This document shows, piece by piece, positions 47,574 through 59,936 of a stretch of 64,000 nt of DNA (positions within the stretch are counted from its first letter, which is position 1; each line of letters opens with the position of its first letter). The stretch is from the NCBI GenBank assembly GCA_029948255.1, contig JALIZF010001939.1:1965001-2029000 (forward strand). Direction: 5' to 3'. A model generated the notes under the pieces. It ran no database searches. It was given only the letters and a program-made list of their open reading frames with translations, and had not been told where the DNA came from. Both the position numbers and the translations under genes were made by a program. The stretch is from Telmatactis stephensoni (taxonomy: Eukaryota; Cnidaria; Anthozoa; Actiniaria; Isophelliidae).

Positions 47574-47831
47574 ATATAAATACCTATTTCAAAACACGTC
47601 GCACTCCAAGATTGCAAAGGATCTTGGTAGTTTTCTAGTAATTAATGTAATCAAAGGCTTAATAACGCTTGCTGGAATGCTCAAAATGCTCACCGAGGAA
47701 ACATCACGCAAGGAAAGACAATAGTGAATAGATTAATTAAATAAAAAACTACCAAAATCCTTTGCAGTCTTGGAGTGTACACTGTGGACTTGTTGCGACG
47801 TTTTTTTGGATTAGGTGTATATAAGGCATTA

Positions 47832-48132
47832 TATAATAATTGGCATATTACGCGCGCTCTGATTGGTCGAACAACCATGTGTGATTAGAGTACACACACA
47901 TAGATGGCGTCATCGAATCTTACGTGCGCTCTGATTGGTTGGAATGTTTCGATAAATATTATATAAAACAGATAGATTCCATTTTTCCGTGCGTCTGTAC
48001 TCTAATCAATGCACAGAAGACGTCAAAATGTGGTGAGAACAACAACGTACTTTTTGTTCTCACCACATTTTGACGTCATCTGTGCATCGATTAGAGTACA
48101 GACGCACGGAAAAATGGAATCTATTTGTTAAC
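47832..48132. mobile_element. CRE-bearing palindromic MITE, copy 2 (inverse orientation)
   Basis: It starts TTATATAATAATTGGCATAT and ends AATGGAATCTATTTGTTAA, the inverse of copy 1. The paralogous empty site at ~41570 reads GTATATAAGGCACTATTAGT. Facing TGACGTC(A/T) sites lie in the interior. Confidence 0.8.
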
Positions 48133-48311
48133 TATTAGTGCCAAAGCCAGCCAAAGCCCGTAAATCGGAAAACTAAAATCGACCTTTTATACTAGTCCTT
48201 AGAATCTTTTGACTAATCAGAATTTGAATATATTCCGGCTTGCTAAAGACATTTCCAAATTAATAGACATGACGTAGATATTGCTCGCAGCACTCATAAT
48301 CCTTGGCAATT

Positions 48312-48362
48312 ATGTGGCTTCTAATGAAAGCATATGCTTTTCTATTTTTGTGGACATCTTTT
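48312..48362 (+). pseudogene. Relic of P450 exon 1 start upstream of P5
   Basis: ATGTGGCTTCT(A)ATG...GCATATGCTTTTCTA is the same fragment as at 42097, with a small deletion. It predates the P4/P5 split. Confidence 0.65.
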
Positions 48363-48499
48363 ATAATGCTAATGAGTCAACGCTTGGTTTGTCATGCTTG
48401 ACTCGATAATTTGCATCATGCATCATGCACACATGTTATAATCACGCAATGATCCTTTGATAATGTAGACATCACTGGCCTGGCCATATAATAATAAAA

Positions 48500-51400
48500 A
48501 TGTGGCTTCTCCAAGTGACAGTTTATGCTTTTCTCTTACTGCTTTTACTACTGACTTTGGCCTTCGTAATTTTCATGGTATATTTGATGCATATTCGTAG
48601 AAAATACAGCCATATACCAAGCCCGCCTTTGGACAACTGGATATTGGGCCATTTGCTTTATCTCAAAAAGAGACAAGATGCTGGAGATGTATTCGATGTA
48701 ATTTTGTATGATTTGTCCTTGACATACGGAAATGTATATGTTTTGTGGGTTGTTCATTTACCACTACTGTCCATACATGGACCTGATCTGGTAAAAAAAG
48801 CTGTCGTGGAACTCAATTTACCAAAGCCAAAACATCAATACAAGTTCCTGCAAAGAGTTTTCAATGCAAGAGCCATGGGGAAAGGAATTCTTGCAGAATG
48901 CGACCATCAAACATGGCTTCGTAAGAGAATGTTGTTAAACCCAGCATTTCACAGGAAATACTTGAAGAACTTGGTCCCTGAGTTTAATTCAGTTTGTGAT
49001 GAATTCATTGCGAGAATTGGTCGATTTGCAGATCAAGATGTTGTGGTTGATTTCGCTGATGAGTTTCCTAGAGTTACTATGGATATTATTGGAAAGGTTA
49101 GTTAGCTTAGTCTTGTTCGTAGTCACAAAGTCAGAATTCATGCAATATGAATAAACAACTCTTATAGACAACTCCCCTCTTAGTGATCTTTTCTTTGGTT
49201 CCAAAATGTTTTGGAAAGAAAAGAGTGAAGTTTGAAGATATAGGTAGAAAGGCAACTTTCACTTTATGGTGTCTTAGTACTTACTTTCGCTAATTCGAGT
49301 CTGACTCCTTGGACGTATGACAGGACTACACATTGTCGGCTTGAGCTCTGCTACTATTTTGTGATGGTTTAGGCCAAGTATTCTTTTTCCTTTCGCAACT
49401 GAAAACGTCTTAAGAATTCAACAGGATAGTTATTCATTCTTTCTTTCTAAAACATCATGGAACCAATTAAAGAAAAGAACACTAAGAGGAGAGTTGTCTA
49501 TAAGCTTAAGTTTCACTGCATGAATTCTGGCTTTGTAGTTATGGGCAAACAGAAAGATCTTTAAAAACAAGAATTGGAGAACACAAGGGAGGCATCTGTT
49601 CAAATCTACGCAAATCAAGAATTGCCCACGTACATCATGTACATGTCTACGAGACAGACGTCCACTATTTTGATTTCAATAATGCTACAGTGGGTGGATA
49701 ATGGAGACAACTCCCATCGAAGAATTTTCCCGTGAAGAAGGCTAAAGATGAAGCCGAATCGTTTAATTTTTGTTACAAACTTTCAGCCAGAGACAACACT
49801 ATTTGACCTATTTATCAATAAATTATATCCTTGACTATATATTTTTATACTGATCTTAGGTTGCATTCAATGTGGATTTAAATGCAATACAAGATGACAA
49901 TTGCCCATTTAAGCTTGACAACTACCTGGTACTTAAAGGCATGCAAGAAATGTACAGAGATAGGATTTTTTGGAGGATAAACATCTTTATGTACCCATTT
50001 CAATGGAGGGTGATAAAAGCAATCAAATTTGTCCGAGATTATGGAAGAAAGGTTATCACAGAGAGAATTGCTGCCATCAAAGATGGAAAGGACACACCTA
50101 ATGACATTTTACAACATATTGTCCTGATGTCAGCAGGCAACACCTCTGTTACTCTAGAAGACTTGGTAGATGAGTTTGTAACTTTCTTCTTTGCCGGTAT
50201 GATGAACATAGGATAATTTCATCAATTAAAGGGTTCTTATTAAAATTGGCCTAAGTGCTGCAGTTTTGAATTAGTGGCCGCATTAGGAGCAAAACGCGAC
50301 TGGATTTGAACCATTTGCTCCTATTAAAAAAGTATTTCTTAGGAAACAATTTGTTACAGGTGTTTGGTTGTTTAATTTTTTTGAAAAAAAGTTAAAGTCA
50401 TGACTGTAAATCAGTTCAAATGTTTATAGACATGTTGGGAACTCAAAAACCACAGGTGTTTCTAAATCCATTTAGAGGTTCCTAAGTGTCAGCAAAAGAC
50501 TGGAGAGATTGTAGCCCATATTTTCTTTGCTGGAACTTTCAGGGGCGTTTTGAATTGAAAAATTGATAAACATTACATCATATCATTAGCATGAAACGTG
50601 CTTTTAAAAGTTATGATAATAGTTTATAGTGAAAGAATTCTTTAAGATTAGATACTGCACTCCAGACCATGCAAAGCAACTTCAAACAATTTATTTCCAG
50701 GTTAACAAGTTAATGTTATTTATTACCATGCAATTATACAGGTCAAGAAACCACATCAAATCAACTGGCTTTCACTTTGTTTGAGATTGAGAAAAATGCT
50801 GAAGTTGAGCAAAGGTAACTTAAAAAAATTATCTGTCAAGTCACCTGACATGTGCCCAACAGTCATCAATAGTAATGTGCAGTCATGCTCATATGTGCCT
50901 TTGTTATTCATGTGCCAGAGACCAAATTTGGCTAATTGTTTCAAAGGATCAACTTCATTTGAAGTTATAATTGTAAAATGGTTGGCACATTAGCATTAAT
51001 TACAATATGTTCGTTAATAATCAGTGACAAGCACAATATTCTACCCTTTCTACCAATGATGACACCATGTTATTCCATTCCAGACTTGTCCAAGAGGTCA
51101 ACACTGTGTTACAGGGGAACCAATATGTCAGTTATGAAGACCTGGGAAACCTTGAATACCTGGATAGGACACTCAAGGAGAGTTTACGACTTCATCCTCC
51201 TGTTGGTGGATTTTCACGCTATACCCATGAAGAAATTGAACTTGGTGGCTACAAGATCCCTGCTGAAACAACAATTGGAGTCGAAACCATTTGTGAACAC
51301 TGGTCTGAAAACAACTGGAGAAATCCCAGAGTATTTGATCCTGACAGATTTGTGGACAAAATACCTGGTGAAATATATTTTCCATTTTCTCTTGGTCCAA

Positions 51401-51582
51401 GATCATGCATAGGGAAGAATCTTGCACAATTTGAGGCTAAAGTGATCATGGCTCGACTGTATCAAGAGTTTGAATTTGATTTGGTCTCACCTGATGGTCC
51501 CATGGTTTATGAACATGCAATAACTGTTAGGCCTAGGAATGGGGTGTGGTGTAAAGTGCGGCGAAGGCAACAAAGTCATTAG
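48500..51582 (+). CDS. CYP46-like cytochrome P450 (P5), mosaic gene
   Basis: Exons 48500-49096, 49860-50196, 50742-50814 and 51084-51582 encode 501 residues. N-terminal anchor MWLLQVTVYAFLLLLLLLTL, hinge HIPSPP, WLRKR (139-143), AGQETT (311-316), ESLR (368-371), FDPDRF and heme Cys444 in FSLGPRSCIG. Exons 1-3 and the promoter resemble P4. Exon 4 differs from P1 exon 4 at only a few bases (for example EAKV for ESKV) and carries the P1 substrate loop HPPVGGFSRYT and AETTIGVETICEHW. Intron 3 resembles neither P1 nor the duplicated block. The gene is thus a P4-type front joined to a P1-type heme domain within one reading frame, with no damage. B-C loop KHQYKFLQRVFNARAMGKG. Confidence 0.93.
49550..49692 (+). 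mobile_element. Possible Penelope-like GIY-YIG endonuclease remnant in P5 intron 1
   Basis: In one frame this reads RSLKTRIGEHKGG...SRIAHVHHV...DVHYFDFNNATV and then a stop, resembling the C-terminal GIY-YIG region of Penelope-like retroelements. Flanking arms at ~49115-49200 and ~49455-49545 are inverse copies of each other. Judged by eye only. Confidence 0.35.
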
Positions 51583-51839
51583 GGATCCCCAATTGCTGAT
51601 TTCAGTTTTCACTTAAAGATTTTCTTGAATCCAAAAGGATTTCTGTTCTGTCCTCTTTTTCAGGGCAAACAGCCAAATGTCAGCTCTTGTACTTACTACT
51701 GTTACATTTATAGCATGTATAGTCATTACATATTTTCATACCAGTTATTTATCAGTTAAATATGACCATTTTCTAATGCAATACACAGCTCGTATTTCTA
51801 CATTTTCATGATAAAATTGTAATAATTTATTGTAATTTG

Positions 51840-52385
51840 ATTCCATTGTTCCATGCGACTATACTCTCATAGACGGACAAATGACGTCAAAATGTGCCTA
51901 GAAAAAAAAATGTCACGTACAGAAAAAAAAAATGAAATCTATTTTTTTTACATAATATTCATCGAAACATTTCAACCAATCAGAGCGCGCGTAAAATTCA
52001 ATAACGTAATCTATGCGCGTGTACTGTAATCACACACGGTTCTCGACCAATCAGAGCGCGTGTAATATATCAATTACTGTATTATTTAACAAATAGATTC
52101 CATTTTCCGTGCTTCTCTACTGTAATAGATGCATGGATGACGTCAAAACGTGGCGAGAACAAAAAAGTACGCCACCAGACGAATTCGAGTGGCATTACTG
52201 TTGTTCTCATTACTTTTTGACGTCTTCTGTGCATCTTTTAGAGTACAGACCCACGAAAAAAATGGAATCTATTTGTTTAATATGATAATTCTTCCAAACA
52301 TTTCGACCAATCAGAGCGCGCGTAAGATTCCATGACGTCATCCATGTGTTTGTACTGTAATCACGCGGTTCTCGACCTATCATAA
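51840..52385. mobile_element. Palindromic MITE cluster with CRE sites, copy 2
   Basis: Duplicate of 28680-29220, nearly identical, with the same TGACGTCA and CCAATCAGAGCGCG modules. Confidence 0.65.
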
Positions 52386-52389
52386 ATCA

Positions 52390-52800
52390 TTGTTAAAGAT
52401 ATGCATCAAATTAACACCAGACGCAGAGCACACAACTTAGTTCTTCCAAAGTTTAGGAAATCTTTTGGGCAACGCACATTTAGTTTTACTGCTGCTTCAA
52501 TCAGGAATGAATTGTCCAATAAGATTAAAGAACTGAAATCTGTTAATTCTTTTGCTAAAGTACTGAAATCAATTGCTTTAGATAGATAGAATTTATATTT
52601 GAAAAATAGCTTTCAGATAGAATTTCACAAACTAGGACAATTTTTTTGGATTTTTAACACTAAAAAGTTTTGTTATAATATATATGTACGTTTATTGTAT
52701 AATTTGAGGGCCACGTGTATGCTATCTTTAGATATTAAGTGTAGCCCTCTGTAAATAAAGTATTATTCTATTTATTCTATTCTATCAGAGCGCGCCTAAT
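52390..52800 (+). mobile_element. Truncated non-LTR retrotransposon 3' end, copy 2
   Basis: The reverse transcriptase C-terminal tail is open here (INTRRRAHNLVLPKF, FSFTAASIRNELSNKIKELK, SFAKVLK), then UTR and a TTATTCTA tail. One base separates it from the stop-containing copy at 29235. Confidence 0.65.
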
Positions 52801-53649
52801 ATACCAATTTTTATATAATTAGTCATAATTCAATGCATCAACTCTAAGGCTACGTTCACACTAATCAGGTTAAATATGAAAACGTATCTTTTCTGTTACG
52901 GTTTGGCCTTTGGCCTTTCTAAAACGGCGGTTGTGTTTTTTTTGCGAAAACGGAAAAACGGTATGTTTTCATCATTTTTCTGGTAGTGTAAGGAAGGTAC
53001 ACATAAGTGCATATGATTGCACGTTATTAAAGTCATTTAAAAAATGACAAATATACAAATATCTTAAATTTGTAATCAGGATTCTTAATAATAATAATCA
53101 ATAAATCAAAATTAACTATATATTGATATTTTTCCGCCTAGTTATTGTTTGCAAATAATTTTCATCATGAGTTTTTCACCTTTCTATTTTAATTTATATA
53201 TTTATATCTTAATTTATTTATTTGAATTTTATGTTATACACAGCTTCAATGTAAACAAGTGTCAACTTTTTGAATCCTGTGTCTAATAAAGTTATTATTA
53301 TTATTATAATTAATAATAAAATATTGTTTGTCTCTGATTTTAACTTTACAAAATTATATTAGACGTTTCGACCATTTACCAACTGTCTTAATCAGATCAA
53401 TCCTAGATCGGAATCTTTGAGTTAAATCATCAGTTTAATTACAAGGGTTGAAAATAAAACGGGCGGATTTAGGGGAGGAGTGCATGGGGCGCCCCCCTCC
53501 TGATACGACTGAGTCTTTTTTTAAAATATTTTTCCAAAATATCCTCTCGGCAGTTTCCAACTTATATGTTGGTGCATCCCCTCCGGAAGATAATTCTGGA
53601 TCCGCCCCTGTATAACAATTTCTTACCTTTTTTGTTTCAACATCACAAA

Positions 53650-53672
53650 GTTGTTGTTGGTTTTTTGTTGTC

Positions 53673-53703
<31 letters not shown>
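53650..53703. repeat. GTT microsatellite, copy 2
   Basis: The same tract as 30496-30551, shorter by several GTT units. Confidence 0.85.
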
Positions 53704-54719
53704 GTTTTTCCCTTGGTGCAGTCAGCTGTAATCTATGACTGACTGAAATTAAAAAGGTATGAGAAATTAAAACTCACCAGCCAGACCTGGCACTCCGTCA
53801 ATGTCCTCAACTGGGTTCAATATAGTGTGCCAGATTGCATCCACTTCTTGTCTGTGGTAGAATAAGTAGTATAACTGCATGAAAATATTTAGAAATCAGT
53901 CGAAAATTAATTAAAGGCCCACTTGGATGAAAATTGTATGGAATCTTATTATTTCTATCTGAAGATGAATGTAGTTAAATAACTAGCTAAACTCTGCCAA
54001 CTAAAAAAAACTGCATTTCAAGCTCATTTTCAAAGAGAAATTTTGATATTAAGTCTAAAAGAACAGTAGGGTTGAGTAAATGACCTCATTTACAATACTC
54101 ACAACTTAAATGCTAACATACTTGACAATTTCTTTTCGTCTGGTTTGAATGTAAAGAAAATGTTGCTTTTGGTGATTATATATTAAAGTCGTACAGATAG
54201 GTTTTACTAATAAACTTCAAGTCATTCTCAATTTTAATTTAGTTTCATCCAAGTGCCCCATTAAGTCGGTTCACTCCAGTTCTTGGTTGAATGTTTGCAT
54301 CGCTGGGTCTGTTCAAATAACTTGCCCCCTGAGAGCCGGCCACGCGAGTTCCCTTCTTTTCCACAGAAAATAGCCGCGCGGTACGTACTTTCGCTTATAA
54401 GAAACTATACAGTCACAGTGTTGCATTTCTATCTCTCTAAATGAACCTTTGGTAAATGCTGGTGAATTATGGTTTTCAGTATCAAAACCCCGACCTTCAG
54501 CTCTTTATATTAATCACTTCTTAGCTTTAGTAACTAGATTTTCATGCATTTCTCTTTATTCTTTCATAATGTTTTTTTTTCTGTCTTTTTCTCCCTCTTA
54601 GTTGGCAACTAATTTTGATTTTGAGCTAGAAAAAAAAACGAAAAAACAAACCCCGAAAAGAAAAGGAAAAAAAAAAGAAAAAGAAAAAGAAAAAAGAAAA
54701 AAGAAAAAAGAAAAAAAGG

Positions 54720-54808
54720 CCTTAACCGGTTTTGAACCCGGCTCTTACATTTGCTCACTTGCTTCACAGTTCGAGGGTTTTCCAACTGCGCCACGGGATC
54801 GCGTAATT
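54720..54808 (-). mobile_element. tRNA-derived SINE head, copy 2
   Basis: Duplicate of 31545-31632, with the same A and B boxes and no visible changes in them. Confidence 0.5.
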
Positions 54809-54866
54809 TGCACAACAATAGATAGCCAATTCAAAGGATACACTAGGTTATTTTGTTCTTCAAATC

Positions 54867-55150
54867 TCTCAGTAGTCCAGTTAGCCTAGTGGTAAGGTTC
54901 AGTCATTTACGGCCTAGGATCCGACTGTTTCCTCCCTCTTTGACTGCGAAGCTCGCTGCGTTCTACCGGATAGCGCGGAAGGGGCCGAAATCTCCATCCT
55001 ATACGTAACATGCGATGATTCAGCGACTTGTCTGGATGCATGGTCCGATTTTTTGGGTTTTGCATAAAATTAGCACACTAATTTACTTTGGGTAACCTGT
55101 TCGAGTCCTGCCTGCGTCAACAACTTTTCTTTTTTTCTTTTTCTTTTGTG
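54867..55150 (+). other. tRNA-like element with split boxes, copy 2
   Basis: Duplicate of 31690-31970. A box 54881-54897, B box ~55097-55112, shared insert core in between. Confidence 0.5.
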
Positions 55151-55394
55151 TTTAATGGATTAAATTTTTCTTTTCTATTTTTTTCTGGCTTAAAATTCTG
55201 GTCTTCAATGAAGAAAACTACATTATAATGTTTACATTACATATTATAAAATATTTGCCGGAGATATAACGCGCGCGCTGATTGGCTGGCTACCATGTTT
55301 ATATCAGAGGACAGAGACATGCATGGCTCGCACAAAAACGTCGAAAATATTTTATAAAAGCTATCAACATAAAACGATCGCTAATGTTTGTACT

Positions 55395-55534
55395 GTGATA
55401 TAAATTAAACACTCTGGAAGATGTAGAGCACTCGAAAAGCAAGAGAAACACTTGGGTACACCTCGTGAGCTACGCCTCATGTTCCTAAGCTTGCTTTTCT
55501 CTTGCTCTACATCTTTAATCGTGTTTATATATCA
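55395..55534. mobile_element. Foldback MITE, copy 2
   Basis: Duplicate of 32217-32356, with one visible base change in the loop (CTACGCC for CTATGCC). Confidence 0.7.
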
Positions 55535-57747
55535 CAGAACAGAGACATGCGCGCGCGTTTTATATTGCTTAACAATAGTAAGGATGATTCTAATCTTGAA
55601 ATTAGCTTGATGCTTTCAAATTTGGCGTAATTTAGAAAAACCGCTTCCCTGAAATAATAGTTCTCTAATAACATTTTCATTACACATTCTTAAGGCCAGC
55701 TGGACCTCTGGCCCTTATAGGATCCAAGCACTCCCTAACTCCAGCCGAATATGGTGGAAATCGAACCACCCCTATCAATATGCTTGCGACGGGCCTACCT
55801 ATTTAACACTACTTCATTCTAAATATTTTGTTTCCTATTTTATTCATCTTATTCTTACACTTTAACTTGAACACTTTATTTTACGGTTAATGAAAACCAC
55901 TCTATAGATAGATAGAAGCTTGCGCGCGTTGGATTCCCGCCTTTTTTGTACGTGGTTCACAAAAAAATACAACAGTAAAGGTCGGTTTTTGTTAGTAAAA
56001 ATGCTTTAAAAAGTTTTCTGACAGTACTACAAGTTCAACTATAACAAATGAGACTCATGGATACTTTTGGAGATCATGGGAAATGACACAATAAACCTTT
56101 TCTCCACTTAACTGGGCTGGCCCACTTTAAGCGATTATATGGAAACTTTTTAGCCCACTTTGCCAATATTTTTGATGTAATATATCAAACACAAGTAAAA
56201 GTATTTCATCAGCATATCAAAACACCAAGAAGTGGGTTGAAAAAACAAGGCAGCTGAGTTTTTTTAGCCCACTTTGAGATGTTATGATATGCTGATGAAA
56301 CATGAGGACAAGTGTTTGATATAGCTTCTCAAATTCATGGATAATTATTGGATAAATTCCAAGCAAAAGTTGGTTAATTTATGCAAATGTTTGATCAGCA
56401 TATCAAGAGGCTGTCATAGTAGTGATTTTTCTTTGTTTTTTTTGCTCATTAATTACTCATGAATTTGAGAAATCTATAAAAATTATGACCATGTATGTAT
56501 GTTCTATAAAAAGTAACAGTAAGTACAAGAGCTATGCACAACAGAATTCTTTCTGGTTTCAAGAAAATCAGAGTTCTTTACATTAGTCTGAGTTCAATGC
56601 CTTTGCTGCCTTCGCCGCACTTTACACCACACCCCATTCCTAGGCCTAACAGTTATTGCATGTTCATAAACCATGGGACCATCAGGTGAGACCAACTCAA
56701 ATTCAAACTCTTGATACAGTCGAGCCATGATCACTTTAGCCTCAAACTGTGCAAGATTCTTTCCTATACATGATCTTGGACCAGTGGAAAATGGAAAATA
56801 TATTTCACCAGGTATTTTGTCCAAAAATCTGTCAGGATCAAATGCTTTGGGATTTCTCCAGTTATTTTCTGACCAGTGTTCACCAATTATGCTCACTCCA
56901 ATTGCTGTTTTGGCAGGAATCTTGTAGCCACCAAGTTCAATTTCTTCATGGGTATAGCGTGAAAATCCAGCAGCAGGAGGATGAAGTCGTAAACTCTCCT
57001 TGAGTGTCCTATCCAGGTATTCAAGGTTTCCCAGGTCTTCATAGCTGACATATTGGTTCCCTTGTAACACAGTGTTGACCTCTTGGATAAGTCTGGAATG
57101 AAATGACATGGCGCTATCATTGGCTAGAAAGGGCAGAATAACAAATCTCAATTTGTTGCCCAACTATAGCACTTGTCACTGTTTACCTACAAAGATATTG
57201 AGGTGCTTCTAATGCAAATGTGCCACAATTTCTTTGAAAGATTATCCAATTTATCTTTGATAGGCACATGGATAACTATTGGATGACTGTTGGACACTTG
57301 TCACACGACAGTTAGGGAATGGTCATTACTTACACTTATTTACACAATTCTTATACCTTTGCTCAACTTCAGCATTTTTCTCAATCTCAAACAAAGTGAA
57401 GGCCAGTTGATTTGATGTGGTTTCTTGACCTGTGTGATGATAAATAAACTTGTAAGATTGTAAATATAGTACATGGTTGCTTAAAGCTGGGTTACACTTT
57501 AAAGCCCCCCTTCTCTTTCCCCCCTCCTCCCACTCTTTTTACTTTTCAATATTCAAAACACCTCTGAGGGATCCAACTGAGGAAACTTTTGATGGTATTG
57601 AATTGCATGGGCATCATTTCAATTAAATACAATGGTTCAAAGTAGTACTGCTGGACTTCCCTATGGTAAAATATCTCTGGACATCAACCAAAAGTCACTT
57701 AGGCCATTTTCATGGGAGCCCCTTCAGTTCATGGAATTAGTAAGAGT

Positions 57748-57843
57748 TAATTACCGAGAATCGAGGCTTTTAGCCATATACATCCACAGGACCATAGGAC
57801 CGAGGGATGTATATGGATAAAAGCCAAGGTTCAAGGTAATTAT
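57748..57843. repeat. Foldback element in P6 intron 2
   Basis: Duplicate of 34574-34669 with the same stem and small loop differences. Confidence 0.75.
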
Positions 57844-58386
57844 TGAATTCATAATGACTAGGGAAATACGGGATGTGAAGCCCTACAAATAACAAAGAAA
57901 ACCAACTCAATCATATACTAATCCAATATACTGTACCTGCCAAGAAGAAAGTAACAAACTCATCTACCAAGTCTTCAAGAGTAACAGAGGTGTCGCCTGT
58001 TGACATCAGTACAATATGTTGTAAAATGTCATTAGGTGTGTCCTTTCCATCTCTGATGGCAGCAATTCTCTCTGTGATAACCTTTCTTCCATAATCTCTG
58101 ACAAATGTGATAGCTTTTATTGCCCTCCATTGAAATGGATACATAAAGATGTTTAACCTCCAAAAAAACATATCTCTGAACATTTCTTGCATGCCTTTGA
58201 GTCCCAGGTAGTTGGCCATCTTAAATGGGCAATTGTCATCTTGTACTGCATTCAAATCCACATTGAATGCAACCTAAGATGTTTATAAAGTACATATAGT
58301 CAAGCCTAAAGTGCTTGTACAGTACTCACAATGACATAAGCCTTTATCATTCAGAGATCAATTTTTTTCAAAGCAGCTTGTAATTA

Positions 58387-58576
58387 TCAATTAGACAACA
58401 GAAAGCTGTGTGCCCATGGCATTACAGACACACGAGAGAAAATATAAAGAATGATTAACAAACGTAAGAGTGGCACAAGGCGTAGCGGAGTGCAACTCTA
58501 GTTTGTTAAGAGTTCTTTATATTTTCTCAAGTGTGTCTATAACGCAATGCGCAAGTGCCTTTCTGTTGTCTAATTG
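58387..58576. mobile_element. MITE in P6 intron 1
   Basis: Duplicate of 35213-35403. Terminal TCAATTAGACAACAGAAAGC is kept; the interior has several substitutions. Confidence 0.75.
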
Positions 58577-59722
58577 ATTTATGACAGAGCCTAGAATGTT
58601 AAAAAAATGGAGTCGTGCAGCCTATGAGGATATAGTTCATAGATTTTCCACCCAATCAGAGTGTGCGTTATATGTGTTGCCATCTTAAAAAAGAATGATT
58701 TGAAAAAGAGGATGAGAAAGATAGTGCATGCTCAGTGCAGCCCATGGGCAAATAGTTCATAGCTTTCTGGCCAATCAGAGCAGTGCGTAAGATTGTAGCT
58801 ATGTTATAAAAAGTTATTATAAAAATGAGTGACTGCATGCTTACTAACAAACACAATTTTGACCCCCAAAAGGTATGATGAGTATCCACATCCTTATTCA
58901 ATCAGAGAACCTTCCTGGTCCCCTCCACACCAGGGGCTGGAACTATACTATATTAGCTGGAAGGGTTCAGGTTATTGTTGGATCAGACAACATATCTTCT
59001 TCTGGTTTTGAACCCTCTCCATCCACATTCTCTTCACACCACCCCTCCCCCAAACAACCAAAACAAACACAACAATCCATCTCCACTTTGAGAGTGGAAG
59101 TGCTGGAAACAACAACAAAAACTAACCTTTCCAATAATATCCATAGTAACTCTAGGAAACTCATCAGCAAAATTAACTACATCTTGATCTGCAAATCGAC
59201 CAATTCTCGCAATGAATTCATCACAAACTGAATTAAATTCAGGAATCAAGTTCATCAAGTATTTCCTGTGAAATGCTGGGTTTAACAACATTCTTTTACG
59301 AAGCCATGTTTGATGGTCGCATTCTGCAAGGATTCCTTTGCCTGCAGCCCTTGCATTGAAAACAGTTTGCATGAGCTTGTAAAGATGTTCAGGCTTTGGT
59401 AAATTGAGTTCCACAACAGCTTTTTTTACCAGATCAGGTCCATTTACTGACACGAGTGGTAAATGAATAACCCACAGAACAAATACATTTCCGTATGTCA
59501 AGGACAAATCATACAAAATTACATCGAATACATCTCCAGCATCTCGTCTCTTTTTGATGTAGGGCAAGTGGCCCAATATCCAGTTGTCCAAAGGTGGGCT
59601 TGGAATATGGCTGTATTTTCTACGAATGTGCATCAAATATACCACGAAAATTAATGAATGGCCAGCGTCAGTAGACAAATGACGAGGAGAAAAGTATAGG
59701 CTATTAATTGGAAAAGCCACAT

Positions 59723-59936
59723 AATTGTCAATGATCATGTATTAAAGTTAAGTTGAAAGTTGAAGAAAGTTTCACCTCATCCACCATTTTGAATACAAAG
59801 GATGCTGGGTAATAGAGCGAAATGCTTTTAAGTCCTTGTTCGTGACTTTGGGTTTCCTTTGTATTCAAAATGGTGGATGCATGAGTACATGAGTGTCACG
59901 AGAACTTCAATTTCTGTATTCACCGATCCTTTAATA
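59723..59936. promoter_or_regulatory. Bidirectional promoter of P6/P7
   Basis: Copy of the P2/P3 spacer. The 25-nt inverted repeat is unchanged (59778-59802 and 59855-59879). The arms are 13 nt further apart because of an insertion near 59829. Confidence 0.6.

Larger units (their letters stand above)
45971..48499. other. Intergenic block between P4 and P5
   Basis: Paralogous to 39790-42337. It holds a GT microsatellite (46356-46378), two inversely oriented CRE-bearing MITEs and an exon-1 relic. No gene is supported; short ORFs across it are not conserved between the paralogous blocks. Confidence 0.65.
51583..56593. other. Intergenic region between convergent P5 and P6
   Basis: This is the second copy of 28416-33416, with the same elements and no gene. 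Differences include a shorter GTT tract (53650-53703) and a pyrimidine-rich insertion of ~23 bp near 54575-54598. Confidence 0.7.
56594..59722 (-). pseudogene. CYP46-like cytochrome P450 (P6), frameshifted in the anchor
   Basis: Duplicate of P2 with exons 59127-59722, 57937-58273, 57357-57429 and 56594-57092. Splice sites and all P450 motifs (WLRKR, AGQETT, ESLR, FSTGPRSCIG) are intact. Relative to P2, two extra bases in the anchor region (plus strand TTAATGAATGGCC against TTAAGAAGGCC, ~59652-59663) shift the frame, so translation from the usual ATG (59722) stops after ~23 codons. One codon is also missing at QDVVNF. An upstream ATG at 59738 is in frame with the downstream body and would give a product with a hydrophilic N-terminus (MIIDNYVAFPINSL) in place of the membrane anchor. 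It may therefore be a pseudogene or a soluble or retargeted form. A base-call error at the indel is also possible. Confidence 0.85.
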
